A stretch of DNA of 64,000 nt from Grimontia kaedaensis (GCF_023746615.1 NZ_CP082275.1:2728001-2792000), one strand, 5' to 3'. Shown: positions 17,332-26,088, counted from the first letter of the stretch. The notes: generated by a model not told the origin, from the letters alone. Made by a program: numbers and translations.

Positions 17332-18159
17332 ATGGAAGAGTTGCTAAGAATCGACAACCTTTGCAAACACTTCGTTTCCGGCAAAGGTATTTTCAAAAAG
17401 GGCTACACCATTAAAGCGGTGGATGGCGTTTCCTTCAGCGTGAAACGTGGCGAAACCTTAGGTCTGGTCGGCGAATCTGGCTGTGGAAAGAGCACCCTTG
17501 GGCGCACCATCCTTAAGCTTTATGAGCCAACAGGTGGAAAGATATTCTTTGAAGGCAAAGACATCACCGACCTCAGCCCCCGCGCCATGCGCCCGCTTCG
17601 TAAAGAGATGCAAATCGTGTTTCAGGATCCGCTGGAATCCCTTAATCAGCGCCACACCGTGGGCATGATTCTGGAAGAGCCTTTCGAAATCCACAACATC
17701 GGCACCCGCGCAGAGCGTAAACAGTGGGTCGAAGAACTCTTAGTCAAAGTTGGCTTGCCTGTAGAAGCGGCCAGCCGCTATCCCCACGAATTTTCCGGCG
17801 GCCAACGTCAGCGTATCGGCATTGCACGGGCTATTGCACTGAAACCCAAGCTACTGATTTGTGACGAATCCGTATCCGCATTGGATGTATCTGTGCAGGC
17901 GCAAATCCTGAACCTGCTATTAGAGCTGCAACAGGAAATGAACCTGGCGATGATATTCATCTCCCACGACCTTTCTGTGGTGCGTCAGGTGTCGGATAAC
18001 GTCGCGGTGATGTATTTCGGCAACATGGTGGAATACGGAAACGCAAAAGCGCTGTATGCCGATCCGCAACATGAATACACCCAAACACTGCTGTCCGCTG
18101 TGCCGGTGAATCACCCGAGAAACCGCAAGAAAAAACGGCCTGCGGAAGCCACCAGCTAA
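17332..18159 (+). CDS. Peptide ABC transporter ATPase 2 (DppF/C-half YejF-like)
   Basis: This 275-residue partner ATPase starts 2 bases after the previous stop. Walker A is GESGCGKS, the signature FSGGQRQR, and Walker B LLICDESVSALD. Note Ser-Val where most partners have Pro-Thr; this is common in the DppF group. The tail ADPQHEYTQTLL matches the family. It forms a heterodimer with ATPase 1. It is the last gene of the operon, followed by a strong terminator. Confidence 0.88.
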   Translation: MEELLRIDNLCKHFVSGKGIFKKGYTIKAVDGVSFSVKRGETLGLVGESGCGKSTLGRTILKLYEPTGGKIFFEGKDITDLSPRAMRPLRKEMQIVFQDPLESLNQRHTVGMILEEPFEIHNIGTRAERKQWVEELLVKVGLPVEAASRYPHEFSGGQRQRIGIARAIALKPKLLICDESVSALDVSVQAQILNLLLELQQEMNLAMIFISHDLSVVRQVSDNVAVMYFGNMVEYGNAKALYADPQHEYTQTLLSAVPVNHPRNRKKKRPAEATS

Positions 18160-18200
18160 TACCAATCGTAGTAAGTATCTGCTACCTACTGTGATTGTTA
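18158..18200. repeat. Imperfect palindrome (TACCAATC-type intergenic repeat)
   Basis: TACCAATCGTAGTAAGTA is followed by its imperfect inverse TACCTACTGTGATTGTTA. It begins at the stop codon of the ATPase gene. TACCAATC-ended palindromes are common between genes in Vibrionaceae as far as I recall; no second copy was seen in this window. Confidence 0.5.
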
Positions 18201-18207
18201 TAAAAGC

Positions 18208-18237
18208 AAAAAGCCCTGTCCGGAAACAGGGCTTTTT
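18208..18237. terminator. Bidirectional terminator
   Basis: A 12-bp perfect stem (AAAAAGCCCTGT / ACAGGGCTTTTT) encloses the loop CCGGAA. It ends the peptide-transporter operon on plus and the yaiL/recQ genes on minus. Confidence 0.93.
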
Positions 18238-18260
18238 CTTTTCTAATCAACAGGCTGTGC

Positions 18261-18782
18261 TTACCACATCAGATCGTCAGGGATCTTGAAGTCTGCGTAT
18301 GGATCGTCCTCGTCCATCGCCTGCTCATCTACCGTGTTATTCAACACGATAGTGTTTTCATCTCGCTGAACAATCTTGTCCGCCACCGCACCAGGAACAA
18401 TCGCGTAACCTTCACCGTCACGGGCAATCGCTAAGCGACCATTCACCAATTGGTCTTGCGTCGCTTTATCGACGTAAATCTTTTTCACCAGCGTGCCGTC
18501 AGTGAAGTTGTACCCGATATCACCGTCTTTGCGGTCAATCTTGTTCATCTCGACCAATTGCTTCACCTGCGCGGCAATCGCCTTTTTCTCGGCTTCCTGC
18601 TGCTTCTGACGGTTCAGTTCCTGATCTTGCGCCACCTGCGCAGCGCGCTTTTCTTCAACGGCGGCTTTGGCTTCTTTTGCCAGCGTGCGCGATTTCTTCG
18701 AGCTCTTACCGGCCTTCTTCATTTTCTTTTTGTCGATAAGACCAGCTTGAAGCATCTGCTCTTGTAGGGATAGTTTTGCCAT
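18261..18782 (-). CDS. yaiL: DUF2058 protein YaiL
   Basis: The protein has 173 residues. The start MAKLSLQEQMLQAGLID is the hallmark of the DUF2058/YaiL family, and GGAG lies upstream. A Lys/Ala-rich coiled coil (about 20-70) precedes a globular part with YNFTDGTLVKKIYV and an acidic tail DEDDPYADFKIPDDLMW. It is a nucleoprotein-like cytosolic protein of unknown role. It lies 83 bases downstream of the RecQ-family gene on the same strand. Confidence 0.88.
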   Translation of the reverse strand: MAKLSLQEQMLQAGLIDKKKMKKAGKSSKKSRTLAKEAKAAVEEKRAAQVAQDQELNRQKQQEAEKKAIAAQVKQLVEMNKIDRKDGDIGYNFTDGTLVKKIYVDKATQDQLVNGRLAIARDGEGYAIVPGAVADKIVQRDENTIVLNNTVDEQAMDEDDPYADFKIPDDLMW

Positions 18783-18865
18783 GTTGACTCCGTAGCGGGC
18801 GCTATTTCCCGAATTATTGGCCGAATCATACCATTTAAGCCAGATTCGGCGCACCTCCAAACGGG

Positions 18866-20839
18866 TTAAACACCCATTGCTGACACCTGCGCTTTTACTT
18901 GTGCAAACGGATAGGCAGCCAGCTTGCCGAACCCTTCCATTTTCCCTGCGCGTATACGTCCGGTCAGTGGCGTAGCAATGCCACACAGGAACCTTGTCGC
19001 CGCCTCTGCTGAGACTTGCGTGCCGTCTTTGGCGGCGGCATCAAGCAAAGGCTGGATCAGACGCTGCAACTCAGCAGCATCCAGCTCTGCTTGAGCACTG
19101 GCTTTCGGCAACAGCGCGATATTGCCACGACAGACAGAACAATGCCCACACTGCGCTGGCGCATGTTGGTCAGCGAAATACGCTGCCAAGCGATGACTCA
19201 AACAGGTCTCGGTTTCAAACAGCGACAGCATGGCTTCCACGCGGTTAATTTCCGACGCTTCTTTGGTGAGGAAGAGTTGATGCATCTGCTCGCTCAACTG
19301 CGCTGCTTGCTCACCCTGACATGCCTGAAGCTGAGTAACACGGTAAACGTCCATCATCTGCTTGCTTTCAAGCTCTATCCAGCCTTTGTCAGCAAAGTAA
19401 TCCAGCGCGGTAACAGCACGCTTTCTTTCCGCGCTGTAACCTTGCCAAAGCGCATCAAAGTCAACGCTATGCCAAGTTCGGGATTTTGGCGAGCATTGGA
19501 AAATCGCCTCCACAAACTGCCTTCTCTCGCCCTCAAACTGGTTCAATACCTGCTCAGCCTCCACCAGCATTTTGAAGCGGTAATCGGCGAAATAACTGAA
19601 CTGCGGCTCAATGATGCCTGCAAGCTCCAAGTAAACCAGCAAGGTTTTTAGCGGCAATTGGCGCACATTAGATTCTTTGGAAAGGCGGGTCAGCATCACT
19701 TCCCAGGCTCTACCCGCAGGCGTCGAGCCAATCTCATCAATAACGGCGCGAATGGCCATCAAATCCGGTGTGTCACCATAAACAAAGTTTTCCAACACAC
19801 TGACCGATTCGCGGTTGGCCAGAACCGAACAGACCGACGGCAAACCATCACGCCCTGCCCGTCCGATTTCCTGACTGTAGTTCTCCACTGATTTTGGCAA
19901 ATCGTAGTGAATAACCGCACGGATATCGGCTTTATCCACGCCCATACCGAATGCAATGGTCGCCACAATGCAGTTGATTTCACCGCGCATAAAAGCGTTT
20001 TGAATCCGCTGACGATCATCACTTGCCATGCCTGCGTGGTAAGCCTGCGCGGCAACGCCAGCTGCTCTGAGTTTGCCTGCCACACTCTCAGCAGTTTGCT
20101 GCAAGGTTACATAAATAATGGTGGGCTGAGGAAGCTCCACGCTCTGCATCAAGCTCAGTAGGGCTTCGTCTTTCTCCTGCTCAGCACAAGGAAGCACATT
20201 GAGATCCAGATTCTGACGATAAAAACCCGTTACCTCGACATTCTCAGGGGCGATGCCGAACTTATTGCGCATGTCTTCAATAACCTGCGGTGTTGCCGTC
20301 GCGGTGAGAAGCAAAACTTGAGGAATATTGAGCTGGGCGCGGTAAGCCGGCAGTTTCAGGTAATCAGGACGGAAATTATGCCCCCACTCTGAAATACAGT
20401 GCGCTTCGTCCACCACCAGCAAAGAAATCGGTACCGAGGAAATAAACTGACGGAAACGCTCGTTCTTCAGACGCTCGACGGAAATCATCAGGATTTTGGT
20501 TTCACCTGCTTTCACCGAACGCATGACTTCGCGCGACTCATCATAGGTCAGGGAAGAATCAATCGAGGCGGCAGCAATGCCCTTTCCACGAAGAAAATCG
20601 AGCTGATCTTTCATCAGAGCCAGCAGCGGAGAAATCACCAAAGTCAGGTGAGGAAGATGAAGCGCAGGAAGCTGGTAACAGAGAGATTTGCCCGAGCCTG
20701 TTGGAAAGATTGCCGCCGAAGAATGCCCGGCCAATACCCTTTCGACCACATTCTGCTGACCACCGCGTAAGCCTTCAAAGCCAAAAACCGTTTGGAGTGT
20801 GTTCAAGTACGCATTCTTTGCTTGCGAAGGTACGTGCAT
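18866..20839 (-). CDS. RecQ-family ATP-dependent DNA helicase
   Basis: The 657-residue superfamily 2 helicase starts at ATG 20839, chosen because GAGG is 6 bases upstream; ATGs at 20842 and 20851 are possible. Motif 0 is FGFEGLRGGQ, Walker A PTGSGKSLCYQLPA, DEAH box VDEAHCISEWGHNFRPDYL, motif III TATATP, and motif VI QEIGRAGRDG. A zinc site of about four cysteines (CLSHRL ... CGHCSVC) follows. No clear HRDC domain was seen at the C-terminus, where E. coli RecQ has one. It unwinds DNA 3' to 5' in recombination and repair. It may be a RecQ paralogue rather than the primary recQ, so I give no symbol. Confidence 0.85.
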   Translation of the reverse strand: MHVPSQAKNAYLNTLQTVFGFEGLRGGQQNVVERVLAGHSSAAIFPTGSGKSLCYQLPALHLPHLTLVISPLLALMKDQLDFLRGKGIAAASIDSSLTYDESREVMRSVKAGETKILMISVERLKNERFRQFISSVPISLLVVDEAHCISEWGHNFRPDYLKLPAYRAQLNIPQVLLLTATATPQVIEDMRNKFGIAPENVEVTGFYRQNLDLNVLPCAEQEKDEALLSLMQSVELPQPTIIYVTLQQTAESVAGKLRAAGVAAQAYHAGMASDDRQRIQNAFMRGEINCIVATIAFGMGVDKADIRAVIHYDLPKSVENYSQEIGRAGRDGLPSVCSVLANRESVSVLENFVYGDTPDLMAIRAVIDEIGSTPAGRAWEVMLTRLSKESNVRQLPLKTLLVYLELAGIIEPQFSYFADYRFKMLVEAEQVLNQFEGERRQFVEAIFQCSPKSRTWHSVDFDALWQGYSAERKRAVTALDYFADKGWIELESKQMMDVYRVTQLQACQGEQAAQLSEQMHQLFLTKEASEINRVEAMLSLFETETCLSHRLAAYFADQHAPAQCGHCSVCRGNIALLPKASAQAELDAAELQRLIQPLLDAAAKDGTQVSAEAATRFLCGIATPLTGRIRAGKMEGFGKLAAYPFAQVKAQVSAMGV

Positions 20840-21016
20840 CATTTGCCTCATTTCATCGGGTCAGTTCTGCGAGCAGTCTACACTGCGCAACCCTATGCTT
20901 CGAGTGCAAAAACCGTTTAGACCGAGCACGCTCCAGTTTCGGGTGAAACCCAATCAAGCAGCATCATCCACTTGCCAGAAAAACGCATAAAAATCACTCC
21001 CAGACTGAGGAAACTA

Positions 21017-21616
21017 TCACCAGAACCTCCACCATGGCTTCTTGATTTCAAAAGTGAAAGTCGCTTCTGACTCATCGCTGCCTGAAAGCATCATAGGTAG
21101 ACCATTAGCAAACACATCACTGCAATCTTCATCATGCTTGAAACCCACTAGCGTGCTGGCTAAGGCCAATGGAACTTCAAAGACATGGTCGACATCTGCC
21201 GACTCACCACCATCTTCTTCTTGATCAGCCAGATACTGCGCTTTCAACGTCTCAAATCTCGCAGGCAATTGCCCTTCTGCTGTCAGGTTCATGAGGCTTT
21301 CCTGCGCATTATGCGTCACCTGCCAACGCTTCTCACCAGCGAACCAACACTCGGCGGAAGACACCATGACATGCTCCTCTACCGAACAGGCGATGACCAT
21401 GCCGATTCGAGAAAGATCAGCCAACGACTCTTTAGCAATGATGAGGTTATTCGCCTCCTGAACAACCACCAAATACCAATCATCCCGCAAAGCAACACCT
21501 GCTAACGCAGATTCAAAATACTCGTCGGTCTCTGTCGTTGCCGTAAGTGCTAACGTCTCCAATACTGCATCTTGGTTTTCGGTTTTAACCGCCACCCAGG
21601 AAAGTGAAAAGCCCAT
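21017..21616 (-). CDS. Conserved hypothetical protein, 199 residues
   Basis: I chose ATG 21616 (MGFSLSWVAVK), with AAGGACAAG upstream; an in-frame ATG 42 bases earlier falls just short of the MITE-like element. The protein is soluble and acidic. Motifs such as WYLVV, ACSVEEHVMVSSAECW and VPLALASTLVGFKHDE recall an unnamed widespread bacterial family. It ends in WWRFW. Its function is unknown. The promoter region has been invaded by a MITE-like element starting 32 bases upstream. Confidence 0.65.
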   Translation of the reverse strand: MGFSLSWVAVKTENQDAVLETLALTATTETDEYFESALAGVALRDDWYLVVVQEANNLIIAKESLADLSRIGMVIACSVEEHVMVSSAECWFAGEKRWQVTHNAQESLMNLTAEGQLPARFETLKAQYLADQEEDGGESADVDHVFEVPLALASTLVGFKHDEDCSDVFANGLPMMLSGSDESEATFTFEIKKPWWRFW

Positions 21617-21647
21617 TTCTTGTCCTTCAGAAAATTCGATGAGGTAA

Positions 21648-21909
21648 TACCCAAACAACCTGAAGATGCTCGTATTCAGAGGTCATCAATGCGTTCAATT
21701 CGAGGCAAATTTTGCGAGGAATAGTCATTCTATTTCCGTGGAGTTTAACGACGAAGTGGGCGCATTGAAGGCCTCCCTTCGGGCGAGTTGACTGGCGTCG
21801 TGCTCTTTGTTGTCCCTTTTTGATGGAGATGACTACACCTGCAAAGGGACGCCGCGACCACAACACCAGTCAAACTCGCTGAACCGCGCATCTTCAGATT
21901 GTTTGGGTA
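21648..21909. mobile_element. MITE-like element with 22-bp terminal inverted repeats
   Basis: This is a 262-base element. The left end 21648-21669 (TACCCAAACAACCTGAAGATGC) matches the inverse of the right end 21888-21909 at 21 of 22 positions. TAA flanks both sides (21645-21647 and 21910-21912), fitting a 3-bp target duplication. An inner inverted repeat (21783-21795 with 21866-21879) gives further folding. There is no transposase ORF, so it would be non-autonomous. Such ends are frequent in Vibrionaceae as I recall. Confidence 0.72.
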
Positions 21910-22106
21910 TAAGACTCAACACAATAGCAATGCGCCACGCCCGATTTTGTCTTGTCTGTATGCCACACCGGGAATTTCTGCGGCTATCCACGCCTTTTCA
22001 CTTTTCGACGCTGTTGAGGCTATGGGTTTAAAAATACAATTGCGCCCGAATATCCGAGAAACCGAAAACAGGCTCGGTTGATTAAAACAATGACTTTGAG
22101 GTTTTT

Positions 22107-22559
22107 TTGATTAAAAGAATTCACCAGCAGGACGAGGCTATTCAGCAATTTGTGGATGCAGCTTTCAATACACTGAGAGCCACTTACAAGCCCAATGAAA
22201 AAGCGATAGCGAGCCGCTCAGAAAATCAAAAAGACCAATGGGAGCTTTGGGGCTACTTCCAAGGCACACAATGCATTGGCTATGTTGAAACCCGATTGGA
22301 TAATCATGACCTCCAGTTCCGCACCCTAGCCGTCCACCACCTCGCCCGTCGCAGAGGCATCGCCAGACAGCTATTGGCCGCGGTCCAACATGCTTATCCT
22401 TCGTCTAAAACAGCCTCACTGTGGTGCGTTGCTGAAACGGGAAACCCTGCAATATTTGAAGCTATGGGCTTTAAGACATGCCAACGCTTCTCGTCAGAAA
22501 TACTGGTTTTGCTATCAGGTGAACCCGCAACAGAAGTGCAAATGCGCCGCACAGCATAG
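22107..22559 (+). CDS. GNAT-family N-acetyltransferase
   Basis: The 150-residue protein starts at TTG 22107, with GAGG five bases upstream. The acetyl-CoA motif is HLARRRGIARQLLAAV, and LWCVAETGNPAIFEAMGFKTC is the usual GNAT C-terminal strand-helix. The fold transfers acetyl from acetyl-CoA to an amine. The substrate is unknown. It stands as a single gene downstream of the MITE-like element. Confidence 0.75.
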   Translation: MIKRIHQQDEAIQQFVDAAFNTLRATYKPNEKAIASRSENQKDQWELWGYFQGTQCIGYVETRLDNHDLQFRTLAVHHLARRRGIARQLLAAVQHAYPSSKTASLWCVAETGNPAIFEAMGFKTCQRFSSEILVLLSGEPATEVQMRRTA

Positions 22560-22681
22560 AGAGCATAAATTTTTAACCATACTTTCTATCCGTATTTAGC
22601 CATATCTTGCTCCGCTATACTTCAACCGCTCAACTAAGAAGGCTCTGGATTTACGCTCCAGCCCGCTAAATGGAAGATAAA

Positions 22682-23662
22682 ATGAATCAATACGTTGTAT
22701 GCGCACTCTATAAATTTGTGCGCCTTGAAGATTATGTGGAACTCCGTGAGCCGTTGAAGGCGCTTATGGAGGAGAATGAAATTCGCGGCACCTTGCTGCT
22801 GGCAAACGAAGGGATTAACGGCACCGTCGCCTCCACGCGTCAAGGTATCGATACCCTGTTAGCTTGGCTTAAGAAAGACCCTCGCCTTGCTGATACGGTC
22901 TACAAAGAATCATTCGACGAAAACCAGCCATTCAACCGCACTAAAGTGAAACTCAAGAAAGAGATCGTCACCTTGGGTGTGGAAGGCATCGACCCACGTC
23001 ATGTGGTCGGCACCTATGTGAAACCTGAAGATTGGAACGATCTGATTTCTGACCCGGAAGTGTTTGTCGTGGATACCCGCAACGATTACGAAATCGAAAT
23101 CGGCACCTTCAAGAATGCAGTTAACCCAAAAACCGACACCTTCCGCGAGTTTCCGGAATACGTCGCCCAAAATATGGACCCAGCCAAACACAAGAAAGTG
23201 GCTATGTTCTGTACAGGCGGAATTCGCTGTGAAAAATCAACTGCCTATATGAAAGAGCAAGGCTTTGATGAGGTTTACCACCTGGAAGGCGGCATACTGA
23301 AATACCTGGAAGAAGTGCCGCAGGAAGAGAGCCTTTGGGAAGGCGATTGCTATGTATTTGATGGCCGTGTGGCAGTAAACCATCAGCTTGAAAAGAGCGG
23401 TTACGCCATGTGTAACGCCTGCCGTTTGCCTATCACTGAAGAAGACATGCAGTCTGAAGCGTTCGAGCAAGGCGTCAGCTGCCCTAAGTGCATCGACAAA
23501 CACACCGACGAGCAAAAAGCCCGTTTCCGTGAACGTGAAAAGCAAGTGCAGCTCTCAAGGGCGCGCGGCGAAATTCATGTTGGTGGCGAAGCTGACCAAA
23601 TCATTACTCAGCGCAGAAATGAAAAGCTGGCGAAGAAGGCAGAGCAGCGAAAAGCAAAGTAA
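22682..23662 (+). CDS. trhO: tRNA uridine(34) hydroxylase TrhO (rhodanese family, YceA)
   Basis: The 326-residue protein starts MNQYVVCALYKFV, with GGAAG upstream; an in-frame ATG 12 bases earlier lacks spacing. It has an N-terminal acylphosphatase-like domain (NEGINGTVA), then a rhodanese domain with active-site loop CTGGIRCEKS, then a cysteine-rich zinc-type part (CNACRLP ... CPKCIDK) and a basic C-terminal helix. TrhO uses oxygen to make 5-hydroxyuridine at position 34 of tRNAs. It is a single gene with its own terminator. Confidence 0.92.
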   Translation: MNQYVVCALYKFVRLEDYVELREPLKALMEENEIRGTLLLANEGINGTVASTRQGIDTLLAWLKKDPRLADTVYKESFDENQPFNRTKVKLKKEIVTLGVEGIDPRHVVGTYVKPEDWNDLISDPEVFVVDTRNDYEIEIGTFKNAVNPKTDTFREFPEYVAQNMDPAKHKKVAMFCTGGIRCEKSTAYMKEQGFDEVYHLEGGILKYLEEVPQEESLWEGDCYVFDGRVAVNHQLEKSGYAMCNACRLPITEEDMQSEAFEQGVSCPKCIDKHTDEQKARFREREKQVQLSRARGEIHVGGEADQIITQRRNEKLAKKAEQRKAK

Positions 23663-23683
23663 GGCTGTTTGATTGCCCCAAAC

Positions 23684-23719
23684 AAAAATCCCCTCAGCGG
23701 AAACGCGAGGGGATTTTTT
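23684..23719 (+). terminator. Terminator of trhO (repeat copy 1)
   Basis: A 12-bp stem AAAAATCCCCTC / GAGGGGATTTTT has the loop AGCGGAAACGC, which itself forms GCG-GAAA-CGC. The same module recurs at 25770 and 27859. With the copy at 27859 the similarity runs on for tens of bases outside the hairpin. Confidence 0.93.
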
Positions 23720-23903
23720 GTTCAAGCATTAAAGACGTCGTCCCTAAATGAACCGTTTGCTTTTGGGGTCATTTTCCCTTTGCCTTAGAGTGAAATCATC
23801 GACGGCGTGTACACTTGTTTTTCTCTTGGGTAGGCCATTTGAATTGTGCTTTTTCCAGCCGTTTTTTTCATACTTCGTCGGTGCTTCGATTGGTGATTTC
23901 ACA

Positions 23904-24293
23904 TTACCGAGTAGCCAGTTTGTGTTCAGTTTCTTGCAACTTTTCACTGCTGGATAATTTTAGCCAAATCACCCCAAGGATAATCACGGCAAGCCAGAAA
24001 GCCTGCATGAGGGTTAGCATCTGATCGAAAACAAACGCACCAAATATAGATGCACCAATTGCTCCAATCCCGGCCCAAACAGCGTAACCGATACCAACAT
24101 CAATGGTTTTAAGGCTCACACTCAGGCAGTAAAGGGTTAAGAGGAAGAAAATCACTGCTGAAATAGACCAACTGAGAACAGTAAACGCTTCACTACCGCC
24201 CACACTGAGCGCATAACCTATTTCAAAAATCCCTGCCAGAATGAGCATTAGCCATGCATGAGTATTGCTGGATTTCTTAGTTGTAGAAGTCAT
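23904..24293 (-). CDS. Small multidrug resistance (SMR) protein, subunit 2
   Basis: The 129-residue four-span protein starts after AAGGATATAACG. The first span holds the essential proton- and substrate-binding glutamate in GIFEIGYALS, and YAVWAGIGAIGASIFGAFVF is the conserved third/fourth span motif. A 13-residue N-terminal and a charged C-terminal extension set it apart from subunit 1. It lies 31 bases after subunit 1, fitting a paired-SMR heterodimer (as in EbrAB or YkkCD) in the inner membrane. Substrates could be cationic drugs, guanidinium-type compounds or polyamines. Confidence 0.88.
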   Translation of the reverse strand: MTSTTKKSSNTHAWLMLILAGIFEIGYALSVGGSEAFTVLSWSISAVIFFLLTLYCLSVSLKTIDVGIGYAVWAGIGAIGASIFGAFVFDQMLTLMQAFWLAVIILGVIWLKLSSSEKLQETEHKLATR

Positions 24294-24324
24294 CGTTATA
24301 TCCTTATAAAAATTGAATTTTGTC

Positions 24325-24648
24325 TTACGCAGCGCCGCTCATGCGCAGCCCAATCACACCGCCAATAACGAGTGCAATACCAAGTAGCTTTTTAGCGTTG
24401 AGTCGTTCGTTGAAAAACATTGCGCCTAAAATAACGATCCCCACGCCTGCGGTGGATGTCCAAATTGAATAACCAACACCCACATCAAAATCGAGTAAGG
24501 CAAGGCTTAAAAAGAATGTTGCGATTGCACCACTTATTAAGGTTGCAGCCGTCCATCCTGGACGTGTAAAACCTTTCGCATTACCTGCAGAAATAGCTAC
24601 AGCAACCTCGAAGATGACGGCAGTTCCTAGATATAACCAACTTAACAT
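24325..24648 (-). CDS. Small multidrug resistance (SMR) protein, subunit 1
   Basis: The 107-residue four-span SMR protein is preceded by AAGGAG. The glutamate of span 1 is in VIFEVAVAISAG; YSIWTSTAGVGIVILGAMFF is the dimer-interface motif. It is the first gene of the pair. Its promoter (24935-24963) is bracketed by palindromes that a MarR-type repressor encoded divergently could bind. Confidence 0.88.
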   Translation of the reverse strand: MLSWLYLGTAVIFEVAVAISAGNAKGFTRPGWTAATLISGAIATFFLSLALLDFDVGVGYSIWTSTAGVGIVILGAMFFNERLNAKKLLGIALVIGGVIGLRMSGAA

Positions 24649-24707
24649 TTTGCTTTCTCCTTATTTATTGTTTTATTACAACGCTTTACTTCAATTTCGC
24701 TTTTGAG

Positions 24708-24809
24708 TTAGAGCCCATTGAAAGCTTTCTTGAACTCCTCCGGGTTAGGTAACCCGGTAAATTTGTGTTCTCCAACAGGCAATACGGGCACACAAGATCG
24801 GTATAAATA
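24708..24809 (-). pseudogene. Possible gene remnant in the SMR leader
   Basis: The frame has 33 residues: SCVPVLPVGEHKFTGL followed by NPEEFKKAF. It looks like the end of a thioredoxin/glutaredoxin-fold protein but has a stop just upstream. Another frame over the same bases reads TDLVCPYC, a CxxC-like segment. This suggests an old frameshifted gene. Weak evidence. A perfect 18-base palindrome (24740-24757) lies inside. Confidence 0.3.
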
Positions 24810-24920
24810 TCAGGGGGTTTTCTTCATCTTGCATTCCTTCACGTGTGCACTCAGAGTGCTGCGGGTCTGGAAATGACTTTCCGAATCTTGCAGTTCGCTT
24901 CAATCCTTCTCTCAAATTTG

Positions 24921-24980
24921 TTGCATGTGCAAGCAATCTATATAGACAATCAGCGACCGTCAATATGCTTGCACATGCAA
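24921..24980. promoter_or_regulatory. Twin operator palindromes at the SMR promoter
   Basis: TTGCATGTGCAA (24921-24932) and TTGCACATGCAA (24969-24980) are both palindromes and, with flanks, form a perfect 15-bp inverted repeat. One lies next to the predicted transcription start and one just behind the -35 of the SMR promoter. MarR-type dimers bind this kind of site; the marR-like gene lies 300 bases away. Confidence 0.65.
24935..24963 (-). promoter_or_regulatory. Promoter of SMR pair
   Basis: On the minus strand TTGACG is followed after 17 bases by TAGATT (alternatively TATAGA at 15). It sits exactly between the twin palindromes. Confidence 0.5.
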
Positions 24981-25218
24981 ATATGTTGACAAGGAAGTCA
25001 AATTGACAGGGGGAGGACAGTGGCTAAACGGGTAGAGAAATCTTTGATAAATACCTAATAAACAAAAAGATACAAATAATTGACACGTTAGTTAGTTGGC
25101 ACCGATGACAGCGATAAAAACAGAATCCAGTAGCGCTGATTGAGGCTACAGATCATCAATTCTTGCGATACAGTTAACAAATTGTGGTCAGCAGTTATAA
25201 TCCTGACGATTGATATAG

Positions 25219-25230
25219 ATGCATGTACAA
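25219..25230. promoter_or_regulatory. Third operator-like site, before marR-type gene
   Basis: ATGCATGTACAA resembles TTGCATGTGCAA with two changes. It lies 65 bases upstream of the regulator start, next to GATAAT, suggesting autoregulation. Confidence 0.4.
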
Positions 25231-25294
25231 GATAATGTGGCGCGAGAAGTGGTGTGGCAATAAGCGCCTATCCAAGAATATTTAGGACGTACAA

Positions 25295-25723
25295 ATGATA
25301 CCGCAAAGCATGTTGTGGCTAAGGGTTAAAATAGTTGTCGACAGCGTTGAAAACCAAATAGCGAAAGAGCTGCAAAGAGAGCACGGCCTCGGCTTGACTG
25401 ATTACCGAGCATTGACGTTGCTCTCTGAATCTGAAAACTCTGAATTAAGAATGCAGGAGTTGGCCAAACTGCTCGGACTAAACCAAAGCTCGGTCACTCG
25501 TCTTGTCGAAAGGCTGGAAAAGGGCGGCTTTACCATCCGAGATATCTGCCCGAAAGACAAACGTGGTGTGTATACCGTTCTTACAGGTAGAGGCCGAGAT
25601 ATTCAAGAGAGGGTCGGAAAACACTTCACTGAGTATTTAAACAATGCACTCGATACTGTTGCCTCTGATAGCGACAATAAGATCGTAGTGGATTGTTTAA
25701 AAAACATCACAAAAGATAAATAA
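25295..25723 (+). CDS. MarR-family transcriptional regulator
   Basis: The 142-residue winged helix-turn-helix protein has recognition region MQELAKLLGLNQSSVTRLVERLEKGGF and wing DKRGVYTVLT. The N- and C-terminal helices form the dimer. It probably represses the divergent SMR pair and itself through the TTGCAT-type palindromes and is released by a ligand exported by the pump; this is inference from position. Its own ribosome site is AGGACGTACAA. A terminator follows. Confidence 0.85.
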   Translation: MIPQSMLWLRVKIVVDSVENQIAKELQREHGLGLTDYRALTLLSESENSELRMQELAKLLGLNQSSVTRLVERLEKGGFTIRDICPKDKRGVYTVLTGRGRDIQERVGKHFTEYLNNALDTVASDSDNKIVVDCLKNITKDK

Positions 25724-25769
25724 TATCAAAAATTTACACACTTAAAGTGGTTTAAATACCCACTAACGG

Positions 25770-25802
25770 AATCCCCTCAGCGAAAACGCGAGGGGATTTT
25801 TT
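25770..25802 (+). terminator. Terminator of marR-type gene (repeat copy 2)
   Basis: The stem is AATCCCCTC / GAGGGGATT with the loop AGCGAAAACGC, followed by a T-run. It is nearly the same hairpin as behind trhO. Confidence 0.9.
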
Positions 25803-26088
25803 CTAGGTAAGCCAGCAACCCAGAATGCTGCACTTCATCAAGTACCGCACCAATGCTCAATTTATGGACTACCAGCTTTTTAGTAGCATAATTTTTGATG
25901 ATTTCCGTCAGCATCCACTCAGACTTTTAAAATGCTTACCTCATTCTTATTTCATTAATTAGGCTGATTTACAGCTTAGTGTCACTAATGAGAACCCCCC
26001 TCTCGAAGAGGTATTCGTACAATCGCGAAGTTGGTAAGTCAATTTCAACGATTGACGCCGTAAGCAACGCAATAAGAGAAGGGTGCCT

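Noticed and set aside
23744..23947. 67-residue basic frame overlapping the end of the SMR subunit 2 gene
   Set aside because: It has no ribosome site, covers the terminator flank repeat and has no recognisable family.
24649..24920. Guanidine riboswitch before the SMR pair
   Set aside because: I could not find the conserved cores; the palindromic operators explain control better.
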